Source: Ruminiclostridium cellobioparum subsp. termitidis CT1112
Lineage (GTDB): Bacteria > Bacillota > Clostridia > Acetivibrionales > DSM-1351
Direction: 5' to 3'
DNA: 64,000 nucleotides
Assembly (NCBI RefSeq): GCF_000350485.1
Contig: NZ_AORV01000015.1
Location: 89,512 to 153,511 of the forward strand
Position numbers and translations under genes: made by a program. Under the pieces are notes generated by a model. The model was not told the origin of the DNA and ran no database searches. It was given only the letters and a program-made list of their open reading frames with translations. Every line of letters begins with the position of its first letter. Position 1 is the first letter of the stretch. This document shows positions 43,431-51,673 of the stretch, piece by piece.

Positions 43431-44507
43431 TTAAGATACCTCCTGTTCTACAGTCTGAGCTATGTTCACCTCATTCAGAACAGGACATTCTTCAGCATCA
43501 ATTTCAATATCGTCGGTACCGCCGTTTACCTTCATGCTATGGCACCTTTTAACTCCGTCGGTATCCACCAGTATTTTTCCTATCTGCAGGTAATTTACAA
43601 AATTATCAAGAAAGGTGATACTCTTTAAATAGGCAACAATTTTTGTTTTAAATTCCTGCATGATCAAATCCATGGAATGGTCTTTTTCAACTTCAACATT
43701 TGCCGCAATATTTATATCCAGCCTTCTTGCCGATTCCACCGTAACATCCGCTCCTAATGGCCTGTTATCATTAATATAGTCTCTTACTGTTTTCAGCAAC
43801 TCACCCTCCGGGTTTAACGGATTTCTGTTGCTGTCAACCACAAGGACTTTTACCGTTCCTGCACCGTTCCAAAGCGAAAAAACTTTGGAATCACCTATAC
43901 CCGGAACCTCGAGAGCCCATTGCCTGTAATGGTTTTTATTGCCGCTGGTGGCAGGTTTCCTGACTTTTAAAAGCAGTCTCTGTATAAAATCACTTTCGCT
44001 TTCCATGTCCCTGCCTTCGACTATGGGCCCGGTGTTTTCCACTTTTGTTATGCCGGTGAGCTGAACAGGCAGTTGGGAGATGGTTCTTGCAGGAATATTG
44101 TATTGTGTCCCTTCAGTGACTGCCCGGATATTTACGATAGCGTTACCCTGTGCAATTGTAATCTCCTTAACAGTCTCATACTGCAGACCTGCCTCTGTCT
44201 GAACCAAGGTTCCTTCAGGTACGGCCGTTCCGTCTGCCCCGTAAAATGTGACCGCTCCGTATGCACGGGTCCCCGCTTTACGGTATACACCGTATTCCTC
44301 GGCGCGTTTTTCCAGCCATTCACCATAGGATGTCTGGGCAAATGCCTTTTCCAATATACCGTTAAGTTCTATGTAGGTCTGCGCAAGCTCTATGGCTGCC
44401 GGCGCAATTGCATCAAAGGTAAAAGAGCCTTCCGATTTGTCTATATCGGTTTTGATCCTACCCAGCATCCTATTCTGAAGAAATTCTTTGGTATACATCT
44501 CATACAT
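43431..44507 (-). CDS. xkdT: Baseplate J-like protein XkdT
   Basis: This 358-residue baseplate J family protein includes EGSFTFDAIAPAAIELAQTY near the N-terminus and the core motifs GVYRKAGTRAYGAVTF and PATSGNKNHYRQWALEVPG. The family forms the inner wedge ring of contractile tail baseplates. The ATG at 44507 overlaps the preceding gene by eight bases and follows GGGGAGGTG. The length is close to PBSX XkdT. It supports a contractile, not siphophage, tail. Confidence 0.92.
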   Translation of the reverse strand: MYEMYTKEFLQNRMLGRIKTDIDKSEGSFTFDAIAPAAIELAQTYIELNGILEKAFAQTSYGEWLEKRAEEYGVYRKAGTRAYGAVTFYGADGTAVPEGTLVQTEAGLQYETVKEITIAQGNAIVNIRAVTEGTQYNIPARTISQLPVQLTGITKVENTGPIVEGRDMESESDFIQRLLLKVRKPATSGNKNHYRQWALEVPGIGDSKVFSLWNGAGTVKVLVVDSNRNPLNPEGELLKTVRDYINDNRPLGADVTVESARRLDINIAANVEVEKDHSMDLIMQEFKTKIVAYLKSITFLDNFVNYLQIGKILVDTDGVKRCHSMKVNGGTDDIEIDAEECPVLNEVNIAQTVEQEVS

Positions 44508-44949
44508 TTATTTTCACCTCCCCGTAATCGGTAATGACGGTAAAACTTAAGTCCAGTTTATCGCCGCTGAATGTCACATTTACATTTTTAGTACCCTTTA
44601 TGCCCGAATTAACCTGCAGCGCATCTTCCAGAAGCCTCTTCACTTCATTCTGAACGGTATTTGAGGCATATCCGGCACCTATCAGCTTCTCCAGCTCACT
44701 GCCGTAGTTCCACGAATATATCAGATATCTGTACCTCTGAGTTTTCAGCATTTTACATATCCAAACCTTTAAGGCCTCGGCTCCCTCAAGAATCTTCATC
44801 TTTCCGTTCTCCAGGATGAACTGATTTTTGCCGAAATCCCAGGCAAATTCCTTTGGTATCTTTTTTTCTTCAACATATTCCTTTGGCTCCTGATAGCTGA
44901 TAAAAGGAAATATATTTTCACCCATTGCTTTCACCACCTTTTCAAACAC
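44500..44949 (-). CDS. xkdS: Baseplate protein XkdS (DUF2634, gp25-like)
   Basis: This 149-residue protein has the DUF2634 core (FAWDFGKNQFI, ALKVWICKMLKTQRYRYLIYS, YGSELEKLIG), related to the T4 gp25 wedge subunit that nucleates sheath assembly. It lies between the DUF2577 protein and baseplate J, the usual PBSX order. Its 3' end overlaps the baseplate J start. Confidence 0.88.
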   Translation of the reverse strand: MFEKVVKAMGENIFPFISYQEPKEYVEEKKIPKEFAWDFGKNQFILENGKMKILEGAEALKVWICKMLKTQRYRYLIYSWNYGSELEKLIGAGYASNTVQNEVKRLLEDALQVNSGIKGTKNVNVTFSGDKLDLSFTVITDYGEVKINV

Positions 44950-44962
44950 CTGTACCTATACG

Positions 44963-45427
44963 CTAAGCAAACGCATCTGGCCTCACCAGCCTTGCCAGAA
45001 TGATATACAGCTGCATATCATAAGTTGGCATGACCGCAAGCATGTCTCCCTTTACAAGAGTATCCTTGAACCAGAGGCCGCTGGCTTCACCGCCCTTGCC
45101 TTCAATGTGATAGTCATATGTATCAGCCTCAATGGATTTCATTTTATGGGGATGAGGATGCTGACACGCATTTTGTTCAGTTTCTCCTCCCAGTTTGTCA
45201 TCCTTGAATACAAGTCTTCCGTTTGCAAAGTATGCTCTTTTATAATCTTCAAGAAGGTAGTCGGCAATCAATATGTTGTTTTTGTCAACCTGTATATCGC
45301 CCAGTTTAATAATAAGCTCGGGAGGCGGCGCCAAAACCTCTGCCAGCCGGATGGACGGAGGATTGTATTTTGCTCCGTGTTCCTGTATGAGCCTAAGCAT
45401 TTCAGTATATGGATTATTTGTTTTCAA
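44963..45427 (-). CDS. xkdR: Baseplate-associated protein XkdR-like (DUF2577)
   Basis: The 154-residue protein has the DUF2577 opening (NPYTEMLRLIQEHGAKYNPP), then SIRLAEVLAPPPELIIKLGDI and a C-terminal SH3-like strand region ending GDMLAVMPTYDMQLYIILAR. It matches the small XkdR protein in position but is longer. I prefer the TTG at 45427 because GGAGG ends five bases before it. The in-frame ATG at 45439 overlaps that GGAGG (ATGGAGGTTAAA) and has no site of its own. The same arrangement recurs at 24729, 49570 and 51243. Confidence 0.78.
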   Translation of the reverse strand: MKTNNPYTEMLRLIQEHGAKYNPPSIRLAEVLAPPPELIIKLGDIQVDKNNILIADYLLEDYKRAYFANGRLVFKDDKLGGETEQNACQHPHPHKMKSIEADTYDYHIEGKGGEASGLWFKDTLVKGDMLAVMPTYDMQLYIILARLVRPDAFA

Positions 45428-45455
45428 TTTAACCTCCATGTACCCATTCCGGGCA

Positions 45456-46427
45456 CTATACACCCGTCCCCGCTTCGGTGCAGATTTTTTCAAAATCCAG
45501 AGTTAATTGCATTGTATGCAAGCCCTCTTTCCAGGTATGGTTATCACTGCTTATATAGAAAAGACCCTTTATACCGCTGTAGCTTTCTTTGATCTGAACC
45601 GCATTTCCAGTGATACAATCGGTGTTTCCCAGAGCTTCAATTTCACCGTTTCTCTCCATATCCTTAAGCATATTATCAGCTACAGTTGCCGCATTTTTAC
45701 CGTTTTCCTTCTGATATGCCTCCTGCAAAACACCATATAATTTAACCCAGTCATCGTTTTGCCTTTTACCTGCTATATTGCCCCTGTCATCATAAATTTT
45801 GACTGTGTTGATCATGTTTTCTATACTCTCGCTGTACCGTGAACTGCTTATATTTGCCTCCGGGTCCAGCAGATAGTCAACTTTGAGATTTCCCTTTTCT
45901 GCAATGGTCAGCTTTCCTTCCTTCATTATGAAAATATACTGTTTTTTATTTTGCTTTGCGGCATTGTTATAGGCTTCGATAATTATTTCGTAGGGGGTTT
46001 TTCCGATGAATATACGGCTTTGCTTTATACCTGTGGCAGCAATAGTTCCCTGCGTTATGCCAAAGTCCCGGCATATTCTCCCCGATATCTGCTCTGCTGT
46101 CGTATCACGGAAATTATAGCTGGCTTTTGACTTTGTCAGATATATCATTGCATCATAACAAAGCACTTTTGCAATCTGGCTGCTGAAATCCTTTTCCTGC
46201 ATAAATACAAATCCCTGAAATATTTCAATGTTATCATCATTAACCAGTGTAATCATACTTCCCGGCGAAATATTAACCCTGGGTATGTTTTTATCATAGG
46301 CCGATGCAATAATTTCCAGCTCAACTTTTCTTGCCGCCTGCTGAGAATCTCCGCTCCACCGCACACTGCTGCACAAGCATGTAATTTCTATTGATTTGCC
46401 GTCCTGCGGCAAATAAAACACTTTCAT
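45456..46427 (-). CDS. xkdQ: Tail hub protein XkdQ (gpD/gp27-like)
   Basis: This 323-residue protein has the late-control-D/XkdQ features: ITCLCSSVRWSGDSQQAARKVELEI near the start, FQGFVFMQEKDFSSQ, TAEQISGRICRDFGI and YEIIIEAYNNAAKQN. Family members form the trimeric hub under the tail tube. It begins directly after the XkdP stop. The length is close to PBSX XkdQ. Confidence 0.88.
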   Translation of the reverse strand: MKVFYLPQDGKSIEITCLCSSVRWSGDSQQAARKVELEIIASAYDKNIPRVNISPGSMITLVNDDNIEIFQGFVFMQEKDFSSQIAKVLCYDAMIYLTKSKASYNFRDTTAEQISGRICRDFGITQGTIAATGIKQSRIFIGKTPYEIIIEAYNNAAKQNKKQYIFIMKEGKLTIAEKGNLKVDYLLDPEANISSSRYSESIENMINTVKIYDDRGNIAGKRQNDDWVKLYGVLQEAYQKENGKNAATVADNMLKDMERNGEIEALGNTDCITGNAVQIKESYSGIKGLFYISSDNHTWKEGLHTMQLTLDFEKICTEAGTGV

Positions 46428-47048
46428 TTATAACACCAACCTCTGACCCGGCTGAAGTCCTTTGGGATCCTTAATGCCATTTTTAGAAGCAATTTCCTTC
46501 CAGCGTGAGCCGTCACCGTATTCCTTCTGTGCGATCATCCAGAGTGTGTCTCCCGATTTGACAATATGTGTTTTTGCAGGTTCCCTGACTTGCTGCCGTT
46601 GATTTGAGCCGCCTTTATCACTTGAGTTTGTCACGGTATTGACAATGCGGTACTCCTTCAATTCCAGGGTGTAGTATACATCACCGCTGCTATCCTTCTC
46701 CCCGTAGGAAAAGTTCTCTATACAGCAGGTAAGGTTGAAACGGGTATTCTGTACATTGAGTATCAACGGTTTTCCGTCCTTCATCCATCTGCCGAGCAAT
46801 TCAACGTAATCCTGATAGGGCTGCGGGTCCTCCTTATTAACCGATGTACAGAACGGGTAGTTCTGTCCCGGAAAAAAGCTGGACAAGGTTATACATACAA
46901 GTTTAGGCTTTCCGAAAATATTCAGTTCACCCAGATTTTCAACAGTGACAACCTGGTTGTTGCTGCCTTCCTGTATGGTAAACTCCTCTGGAGAAACCGG
47001 CAGGATCAGCTTTTCATCACTGACGCTGTGTATAAGCGATATTTCCAT
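46428..47048 (-). CDS. xkdP: LysM-containing tail protein XkdP
   Basis: This 206-residue protein has an N-terminal domain typical of XkdP/gp53-like tail proteins (EEFTIQEGSNNQVVTVENLG, VNKEDPQPYQDYVELLGRW). A C-terminal LysM (about 157-206: HIVKSGDTLWMIAQKEYGD, QPGQRLVL) binds peptidoglycan or stabilises the tape-measure end. It lies between the tape measure and the hub gene, with adjacent stop and start codons on both sides. Confidence 0.9.
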   Translation of the reverse strand: MEISLIHSVSDEKLILPVSPEEFTIQEGSNNQVVTVENLGELNIFGKPKLVCITLSSFFPGQNYPFCTSVNKEDPQPYQDYVELLGRWMKDGKPLILNVQNTRFNLTCCIENFSYGEKDSSGDVYYTLELKEYRIVNTVTNSSDKGGSNQRQQVREPAKTHIVKSGDTLWMIAQKEYGDGSRWKEIASKNGIKDPKGLQPGQRLVL

Positions 47049-48461
47049 TTAGGCCACCCCCATGTTAACAGAGTGCTGTTTTAATTTCCCGACAATTGCT
47101 GCAGCCAGCCTGTCGATATCTTCCTTTTCCCGGACTATGATACTGTCAGCCAGTTTGGGTATAGTGATATTTACAGTATCAGGAGCATTCCTGTTTGCAG
47201 CGGCTTTGTTAATTTTATTCGGCTGGCTGAGTTTCCTGTATTGCTGAATGGGAGACTCAGACGGGCGCCGTTGAGCCGCTGCGCGTATGGTATTACTTTT
47301 AACAGCTGTGCTGCTATTTATCTCCCTGCCGGACGCTTTACCGTGGATTTTCTCCCTTTCCACTGTTTTCATCTGAACTTTCCGTGCCTGATTGACATCC
47401 TCCCCCAGAGCCCAGTCGGAAATCCCTGATATTACTTTACCTGTAACATTTACCGTGCCGTCAACAGAACCGGAAATAAGCTTAAAAACAGGATTGTTTG
47501 CTATTTCATTTAAAAAACTCCTGACCCATTGAAACTTTTGCGAAAACCATTCCATTATGCCGTTCCAAACACCCATTACAGCTTCTCCAATGCTGCCGAT
47601 AAAGTCTCCTATGGCATTCCATACAGTAAGGGCGGTGCTTTTTATACCATCCCAGAGATTTGTGAAAAATGCTGCAACAGCATTCCACACCGTAACCACA
47701 GCTTCCCTGATTGAATCCCAGTTGGTTCTGATAACCCGCACCAGCGCCAGTACAGCCCAGCCCACAGGACCCATTGCCAAAAGCACCGCTGTTACGGCTT
47801 TCCTCCAGTTGTCTGACAGCCAGGTACCTATCGCTGAAAAAACACCTTTAAACCATGTGATGAATCCCGAAATTGTCTGCTTTACCCTGTCCCAGTTTTT
47901 TACCAGCAATATGATGGCGGCAATGAGAGCAATTACCCCAACAACAATCCATGTAACGGGGTTGGCAAGCATTGCCGCATTAAATCCCCATTGCGCCAGT
48001 GTCGCCTTAATGGTTCCCGCTTTTGCCATATCAAGGGCTGCCGAGAAGAACACAGCCGATTTAGTCATCATGTCAAAAATCTTTGTTCCAGACTTGCTCA
48101 GAAAATCCAGGCCGGATTTTATACTGCTGATTGTATTTTTTGTTTGGTCCACCAGTTCTATGGCCGGTTTGAACACTTTTTTGTCCAGGGACATCAGTCC
48201 ATCCTGGAGGAATTTAAGCTTGCTGTTATCTCCGCCTGTTATTTTGATTATGGGCCCCAGCACTTTTTTATCAAATTCCAGCATGGTTTTTTCTATACTT
48301 TTGATTTTCCCCTTGGTCTTATCAGCTATCTCTATCGCAGGAGTGAATACCTTTTTACCCATTGTTTCAAGGGTTTTCATTGTTTCCTGTACTTTAGTCC
48401 TGTTTTTCTCCAGATAACTGACTACAATGTCTATATTCCTTAAACCTATTGCTTCTTCCAC
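47049..48461 (-). CDS. Short tail tape-measure protein (XkdO-like)
   Basis: The protein has 470 residues. The N-terminal 150 are helical, with repeated blocks (TPAIEIADKTKGKIKSIE and KPAIELVDQTKNTISSI). A strongly hydrophobic segment follows (WIVVGVIALIAAIILLV), then Trp-rich WNAV/WNGI repeats (about 200-320), then a Lys/Asn-rich C-terminus. Position after the frameshifted chaperone identifies it as the tape measure. It is far shorter than most (PBSX XkdO is over 1,000 residues), so the tail should be short. The start is GTG 48461 with GGTGAG upstream. Confidence 0.82.
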   Translation of the reverse strand: MEEAIGLRNIDIVVSYLEKNRTKVQETMKTLETMGKKVFTPAIEIADKTKGKIKSIEKTMLEFDKKVLGPIIKITGGDNSKLKFLQDGLMSLDKKVFKPAIELVDQTKNTISSIKSGLDFLSKSGTKIFDMMTKSAVFFSAALDMAKAGTIKATLAQWGFNAAMLANPVTWIVVGVIALIAAIILLVKNWDRVKQTISGFITWFKGVFSAIGTWLSDNWRKAVTAVLLAMGPVGWAVLALVRVIRTNWDSIREAVVTVWNAVAAFFTNLWDGIKSTALTVWNAIGDFIGSIGEAVMGVWNGIMEWFSQKFQWVRSFLNEIANNPVFKLISGSVDGTVNVTGKVISGISDWALGEDVNQARKVQMKTVEREKIHGKASGREINSSTAVKSNTIRAAAQRRPSESPIQQYRKLSQPNKINKAAANRNAPDTVNITIPKLADSIIVREKEDIDRLAAAIVGKLKQHSVNMGVA

Positions 48462-48483
48462 AATCTCACCGCCTTTACCGATT

Positions 48484-48696
48484 CTACAGCAGATTCAGCA
48501 GCACATATGGGCAGAATGCCTCGGATTCGCATATTTCTCTGACTGCTTCACTTTTTTGCTCATCCTCATACCTTATAAATGCCTCGAGGACTGTTTTTTC
48601 ACCTGCCGACAGATTGTATGTAGTACCCGGAAGAATACCTTTCTGCCAGTTTCTATAGCAGAGATAGGTAATCCTATCCCTGCCTACAAGTTTTTT
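48484..48696 (-). other. Programmed -1 frameshift site and extended chaperone reading frame
   Basis: On the minus strand the in-frame heptamer A_AAA_AAC (48696-48690) lies two codons before the XkdN stop. Nine bases later a stem GGGATAGG / CCTATCTC (48680-48661) can form. Slipping back one base opens 68 more codons, from CTT to a TAG at 48484-48486. The fused product would be 201 residues. The extension (VGRDRITYL near its start, PYVLLNLL at its end) has no ribosome binding site or start of its own. It fills the gap before the tape-measure gene, as in G/GT chaperones of many phages. Confidence 0.85.
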
Positions 48697-49088
48697 ATTT
48701 CTTCCACCTTATCTTTTCCATAACCGCTTAATTCCTGGATCTGATCATATACAGCCGAAACTTCTCCTATTAGGAACATTTTCTTAAGCAGCTCCATATG
48801 GTTTTCAGCATTGAATTTTTTCTGGAGCTCCTTATTCCTTATATCCGGACTTAAAATACATTTTGCCGCAGTTGAATATTTCATCCTTGAAGAGTCCAAA
48901 TCCACTCCGTCCTTGGTTATGGTCATGCAGTCCCTTTGTATTTCCTCTTCTTCATCCGGCCTTATGGCACGGAAGGTAATAACAAACGGGTGCCTGTACA
49001 AATTGCTCAGTCTTTTGATTTCCAGTTCCCTCTCAGGCATACTGAATTCACTTATATCACTTGCCAGAAGCATTTCAGTAAGGTTCAT
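48684..49088 (-). CDS. xkdN: Tail assembly chaperone XkdN, zero-frame product
   Basis: This 134-residue protein matches XkdN-type chaperones (MLLASDISEFSMPERELEIK, YRHPFVITFRAIRPDEEEE). It would coat the tape measure during tail assembly. It lies between tube and tape-measure genes and ends KVEEIKNL just after a canonical -1 slippery heptamer, so a minor, longer fusion form is expected. Start is ATG 49088. Confidence 0.9.
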   Translation of the reverse strand: MNLTEMLLASDISEFSMPERELEIKRLSNLYRHPFVITFRAIRPDEEEEIQRDCMTITKDGVDLDSSRMKYSTAAKCILSPDIRNKELQKKFNAENHMELLKKMFLIGEVSAVYDQIQELSGYGKDKVEEIKNL

Positions 49089-49123
49089 AAATCTACACCT
49101 CCATTATTTCCAGAGCCGGAATA

Positions 49124-49558
49124 TCAGTTTTCCGGCTGAATTATATCAAGATAATCAAAATCGGTAAAAGTAAATGGTGCCTCAACTTCTCCGTTTTTAG
49201 CAGCTTCCCAGTCGGCCAGCATCAAATCGTCAAAGCTCACATTCTTGATAACAACCCTTTCAGCTCCTGATGCATCCGGATCAGCCAGCTTTGATATTAT
49301 TTTAAATCTGATATCTTTTCCATTCTTGAGCACTTCGTCTTTTATTTTAAGAGCAAGACGGGAACTGGTTTTATATAATTTCAGCGTGCCCTTTCCCTTC
49401 CATCCGGTGATTTTTGTATCCTGGGCCATTTGTCCGCACAGTTTTACATCTTCCTTCTGTATCTCTATCTTGGCCTGCAAACCTTTGCATTCGCCGACCT
49501 TATCATCATCCAGCCATACTTCGCCCCAGGTTCCGTTAATAATTCTCTTTGCATTCAT
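49124..49558 (-). CDS. xkdM: Tail tube protein XkdM
   Basis: The 144-residue protein matches the XkdM tube family: RIINGTWGEVWLDDDKVGE, KIEIQKEDVKLCGQMAQDTK and APFTFTDFDYLDI at the end. Tube rings stack inside the sheath. I chose ATG 49558, seven bases after GGAG. A longer frame from 49609 would read through a leader hairpin and is not supported. The length equals that of PBSX XkdM within a few residues. Confidence 0.9.
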   Translation of the reverse strand: MNAKRIINGTWGEVWLDDDKVGECKGLQAKIEIQKEDVKLCGQMAQDTKITGWKGKGTLKLYKTSSRLALKIKDEVLKNGKDIRFKIISKLADPDASGAERVVIKNVSFDDLMLADWEAAKNGEVEAPFTFTDFDYLDIIQPEN

Positions 49559-49644
49559 TTTGATCTCCATTCTGCTGCCATGCAGCGACACAAATAGTAA
49601 TAAAAGCACTAATGTTTGCTTCGCTTTTCAGCCGCATGCCTTCG
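49559..49644 (-). other. Structured intergenic segment between sheath and tube genes
   Basis: In an otherwise gapless operon this 86-base segment carries nested hairpins: AAAAGC...GCTTTT around the middle, and GCTGC-ATG-GCAGC immediately before ATGGAGATC. The layout (hairpin, then ATGGAG, then start codon 12 bases on) resembles the leader repeat at 24718 and 51230. It may tune the sheath to tube ratio. Confidence 0.45.
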
Positions 49645-50709
49645 CTAAAGGTTTATATTGAGGGTAATATCCTCCACCGCATCCAATGGTTTAATATTGG
49701 CAGCAAGGAATACCTTGTCCTTTGTATTTGCTTCCTTTATCTGCTGCTCATTCATGCTGCTCACATCAACACCTGTACCCTTCAGGAAATTGCTCTGGAC
49801 AGGAATATCTATAAAAACCTGATTTTTACCGGGATCCAGAAGATTATCCAGTTCAAGTGCCTCAAAATATGCCTGTATGGCCGATATAAGAAGGCACTTG
49901 TTATCATAGCTGTTGGCCACCTTTCCGATATAATAGTCTTCTGCGGTTTTTGTAATATCCTGATTGATCAGATCAAGAATATCCATGATCTTTATCTTTT
50001 TAAAATCCTCACCCTTATCCTGGGTCGCAGATACAAAGCTATTGACGGCACGCGCTATCTTAACCTTTTCACCGTCATGGTACAGAATAAGTTTTCCGGC
50101 ATCTATTGCTTCATTCAATTCGGTATCCTTAAGGTGCGGTACATCGGTAACCTCTGGCAGCACCTGATATGTGGCCGAGATGGTAAGCGGCATACCTGCA
50201 AGTATTCCTGCAATTCTGCCGCAGTACTGGCCTGCGGTATAAGTTTTGTCAGCAGTCCTGATACTGTCTGTAGCAAAATTTACAATCCCTTCGTTATCCG
50301 AAGCACAATCCGGCAATACGGCTTTCACCTTTTTGTTCCTGCTATTACGCAGCTGCTTGATCCAGGTTGCCACCGTCAAGGTATCCTGGGACGTTATTTC
50401 AGGAATGGCAATATAGTCCCATTTTACTGTTTCGAGATAATTCATCGCTTCATTATAGTTTTCCGAACTCATGGAAATGAAATAGGCAATGACTCTTTTA
50501 GGCGGGTTGGCTGTCCCCATCATGGCCAACTGTATCTGCTCCCGGTTGTAATCACTTATTCCTGCCGGAATCTCATCAATTTCCGACATGGTAAAAACTC
50601 CGGTTTGAGCATCATCTCTCAAAACAAGCGCCACTATGCCTCTTTCTCCCCTTTTAACAGCTGTTATACCGGCTGTTTTGAATGCAATACTGATTTTTGG
50701 CAAACCCAT
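49645..50709 (-). CDS. xkdK: Contractile tail sheath protein XkdK
   Basis: This 354-residue sheath protein has the start MGLPKISIAFKTAGITAVKR and the middle AMMGTANPPKRVIAYFIS and TISATYQVLPEVTD. The C-terminal arm (FLAANIKPLDAVEDITLNI) links neighbouring subunits. The presence of a sheath shows the tail is contractile. It is shorter than PBSX XkdK, lacking an outer domain, which is common in clostridial homologues. It lies 15 bases after the terminator gene and upstream of the tube gene. Confidence 0.93.
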   Translation of the reverse strand: MGLPKISIAFKTAGITAVKRGERGIVALVLRDDAQTGVFTMSEIDEIPAGISDYNREQIQLAMMGTANPPKRVIAYFISMSSENYNEAMNYLETVKWDYIAIPEITSQDTLTVATWIKQLRNSRNKKVKAVLPDCASDNEGIVNFATDSIRTADKTYTAGQYCGRIAGILAGMPLTISATYQVLPEVTDVPHLKDTELNEAIDAGKLILYHDGEKVKIARAVNSFVSATQDKGEDFKKIKIMDILDLINQDITKTAEDYYIGKVANSYDNKCLLISAIQAYFEALELDNLLDPGKNQVFIDIPVQSNFLKGTGVDVSSMNEQQIKEANTKDKVFLAANIKPLDAVEDITLNINL

Positions 50710-50724
50710 AACATAATCCTCCTT

Positions 50725-51231
50725 TTAAATGTTGCGCTGGTTGTATTCCAGCGATTTCATAATATCGTATTCCCCTTCTACATTATCTTTTTCCAAAAAG
50801 CGTTCCAGACGTACGACCAGGTACATGTCCTGCTGGTTCATACCGGCTTCCAGCCTGTTTAACTCTGCCTTGGTTCCGTCACTTACCGTAAATCCGCTGC
50901 TGAATAATCTCTTCAGTTTTACAAATTGTTCAATCTGCTTTTTCCCCTCATTTCTGTCCAGACAGCTTGAATAAAAATGTTGGGTTATTTTGAAGGATAA
51001 TTTTTCAGCAGACATACCCCTATTTGCATCTGAAAACTCATACCCGGTCAGAGTCACCAGAATGCTGGGGATATCAAAGCCTGCTTCGGTTCCCGTGCAG
51101 TATATCTTTGCCTCCGGCAGGGTATTGTTGATTGAAACCTGAATACTGCTGTCTATTCCGGTAAAATAGATTTTAACACCCGGGAAAGCCTCGCTTATCA
51201 ATGAACAAATGGCGTCAAACACATTCTGCAT
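50725..51231 (-). CDS. Phage tail terminator family protein
   Basis: This 168-residue protein is the first gene of the tail operon. It resembles clostridial phage tail terminator/completion proteins: FDAICSLISEAFPGVKIYFTG at the start, FKITQHFYSS in the middle and a helical C-terminus ending EYNQRNI. Such proteins cap the tail end opposite the baseplate, which in a headless particle closes the tube. The ATG at 51231 is preceded by GGAGG at six bases. The longer frame from 51285 is not supported. Identification rests on position and general pattern. Confidence 0.68.
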   Translation of the reverse strand: MQNVFDAICSLISEAFPGVKIYFTGIDSSIQVSINNTLPEAKIYCTGTEAGFDIPSILVTLTGYEFSDANRGMSAEKLSFKITQHFYSSCLDRNEGKKQIEQFVKLKRLFSSGFTVSDGTKAELNRLEAGMNQQDMYLVVRLERFLEKDNVEGEYDIMKSLEYNQRNI

Positions 51232-51290
51232 ATTAACCTCCATGAGCCACATTTGCGGCCATAAAATGTAATGAAATTTGTTCACTCTTC
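51230..51290 (-). repeat. Dispersed leader repeat, copy B (short form), carrying the GGAGG site
   Basis: It shares ATGGCTCATGGAGGTTAAT-like 3' bases (GTGGCTCATGGAGGTTAAT here) and a 5' TTTCATTACATTTTATGGCCGC block with copy A at 24718-24793. It lacks the 20-base central hairpin present in A. It forms the leader of the first tail gene. Confidence 0.55.
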
Positions 51291-51673
51291 ATCCGCTATA
51301 AGGCGAATAAAGGATGTTATTTTAATATTTTTTATTGTGCGGGAATTCTTTACATTCTCTTGTACATCTTTACCTGCAGGCATTTCATACTAATTTCTGT
51401 GCAAAAAAATTTATAATTCCCGGACAATAAAAAAGCCCTTTGAATAAAAATCCAAGAGCTTTTTTACATTTCTTTACATTTTGCATTTTAACACAAATGT
51501 ATTCAGGTTTCATCCCGTTTTTGTCCTGCTTTTTACGGACATTTTACTGATATTTCTTGACTCATCTGAGATAGAGTGTTATATTTATTACGATTTGGTA
51601 ATATACATATTCGGATATTTTTTATTGGTAATATTTTAATCATACAGCAAAATTATTTTAAGGAGGTTTTCAT
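51232..51673. promoter_or_regulatory. Divergent region between tail operon and MarR-MFS operon
   Basis: This 442-base gap holds the leader repeat (to 51290), an imperfect hairpin AAAAAAGCCCTT / AAGAGCTTTTTT at 51428-51464 that looks like an old terminator, and the MarR promoter at 51557-51585. I see no clear -35/-10 for the tail operon, consistent with a promoter needing the ArpU-like activator. Confidence 0.45.
51557..51585 (+). promoter_or_regulatory. Promoter of the MarR-MFS operon
   Basis: TTGACT (-35) and TATATT (-10) are separated by exactly 17 bases, about 90 bases before the TTG start. This is one of the best sigma-A matches in the window. Confidence 0.68.

Noticed and set aside
47557..48417. 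286-codon open frame on the plus strand
   Set aside because: Antisense shadow of the tape-measure gene caused by its biased codon use.
49612..50862. 416-codon open frame on the plus strand
   Set aside because: It lies antisense to the clearly identified sheath and terminator genes, has no ribosome binding site and encodes a Cys/His-rich sequence without domain character.
37653..51231. Extracellular contractile injection system (PVC/Afp/MAC type) or type VI secretion
   Set aside because: No AAA+ ATPase, no PAAR/VgrG-type spike with T6SS membrane genes and no cargo-loading genes are seen; the gene order is that of PBSX/R-type tails.
37653..51231. Complete prophage
   Set aside because: No integrase, repressor, replication, terminase, portal or capsid genes, and no recognisable attachment-site duplication at the borders.
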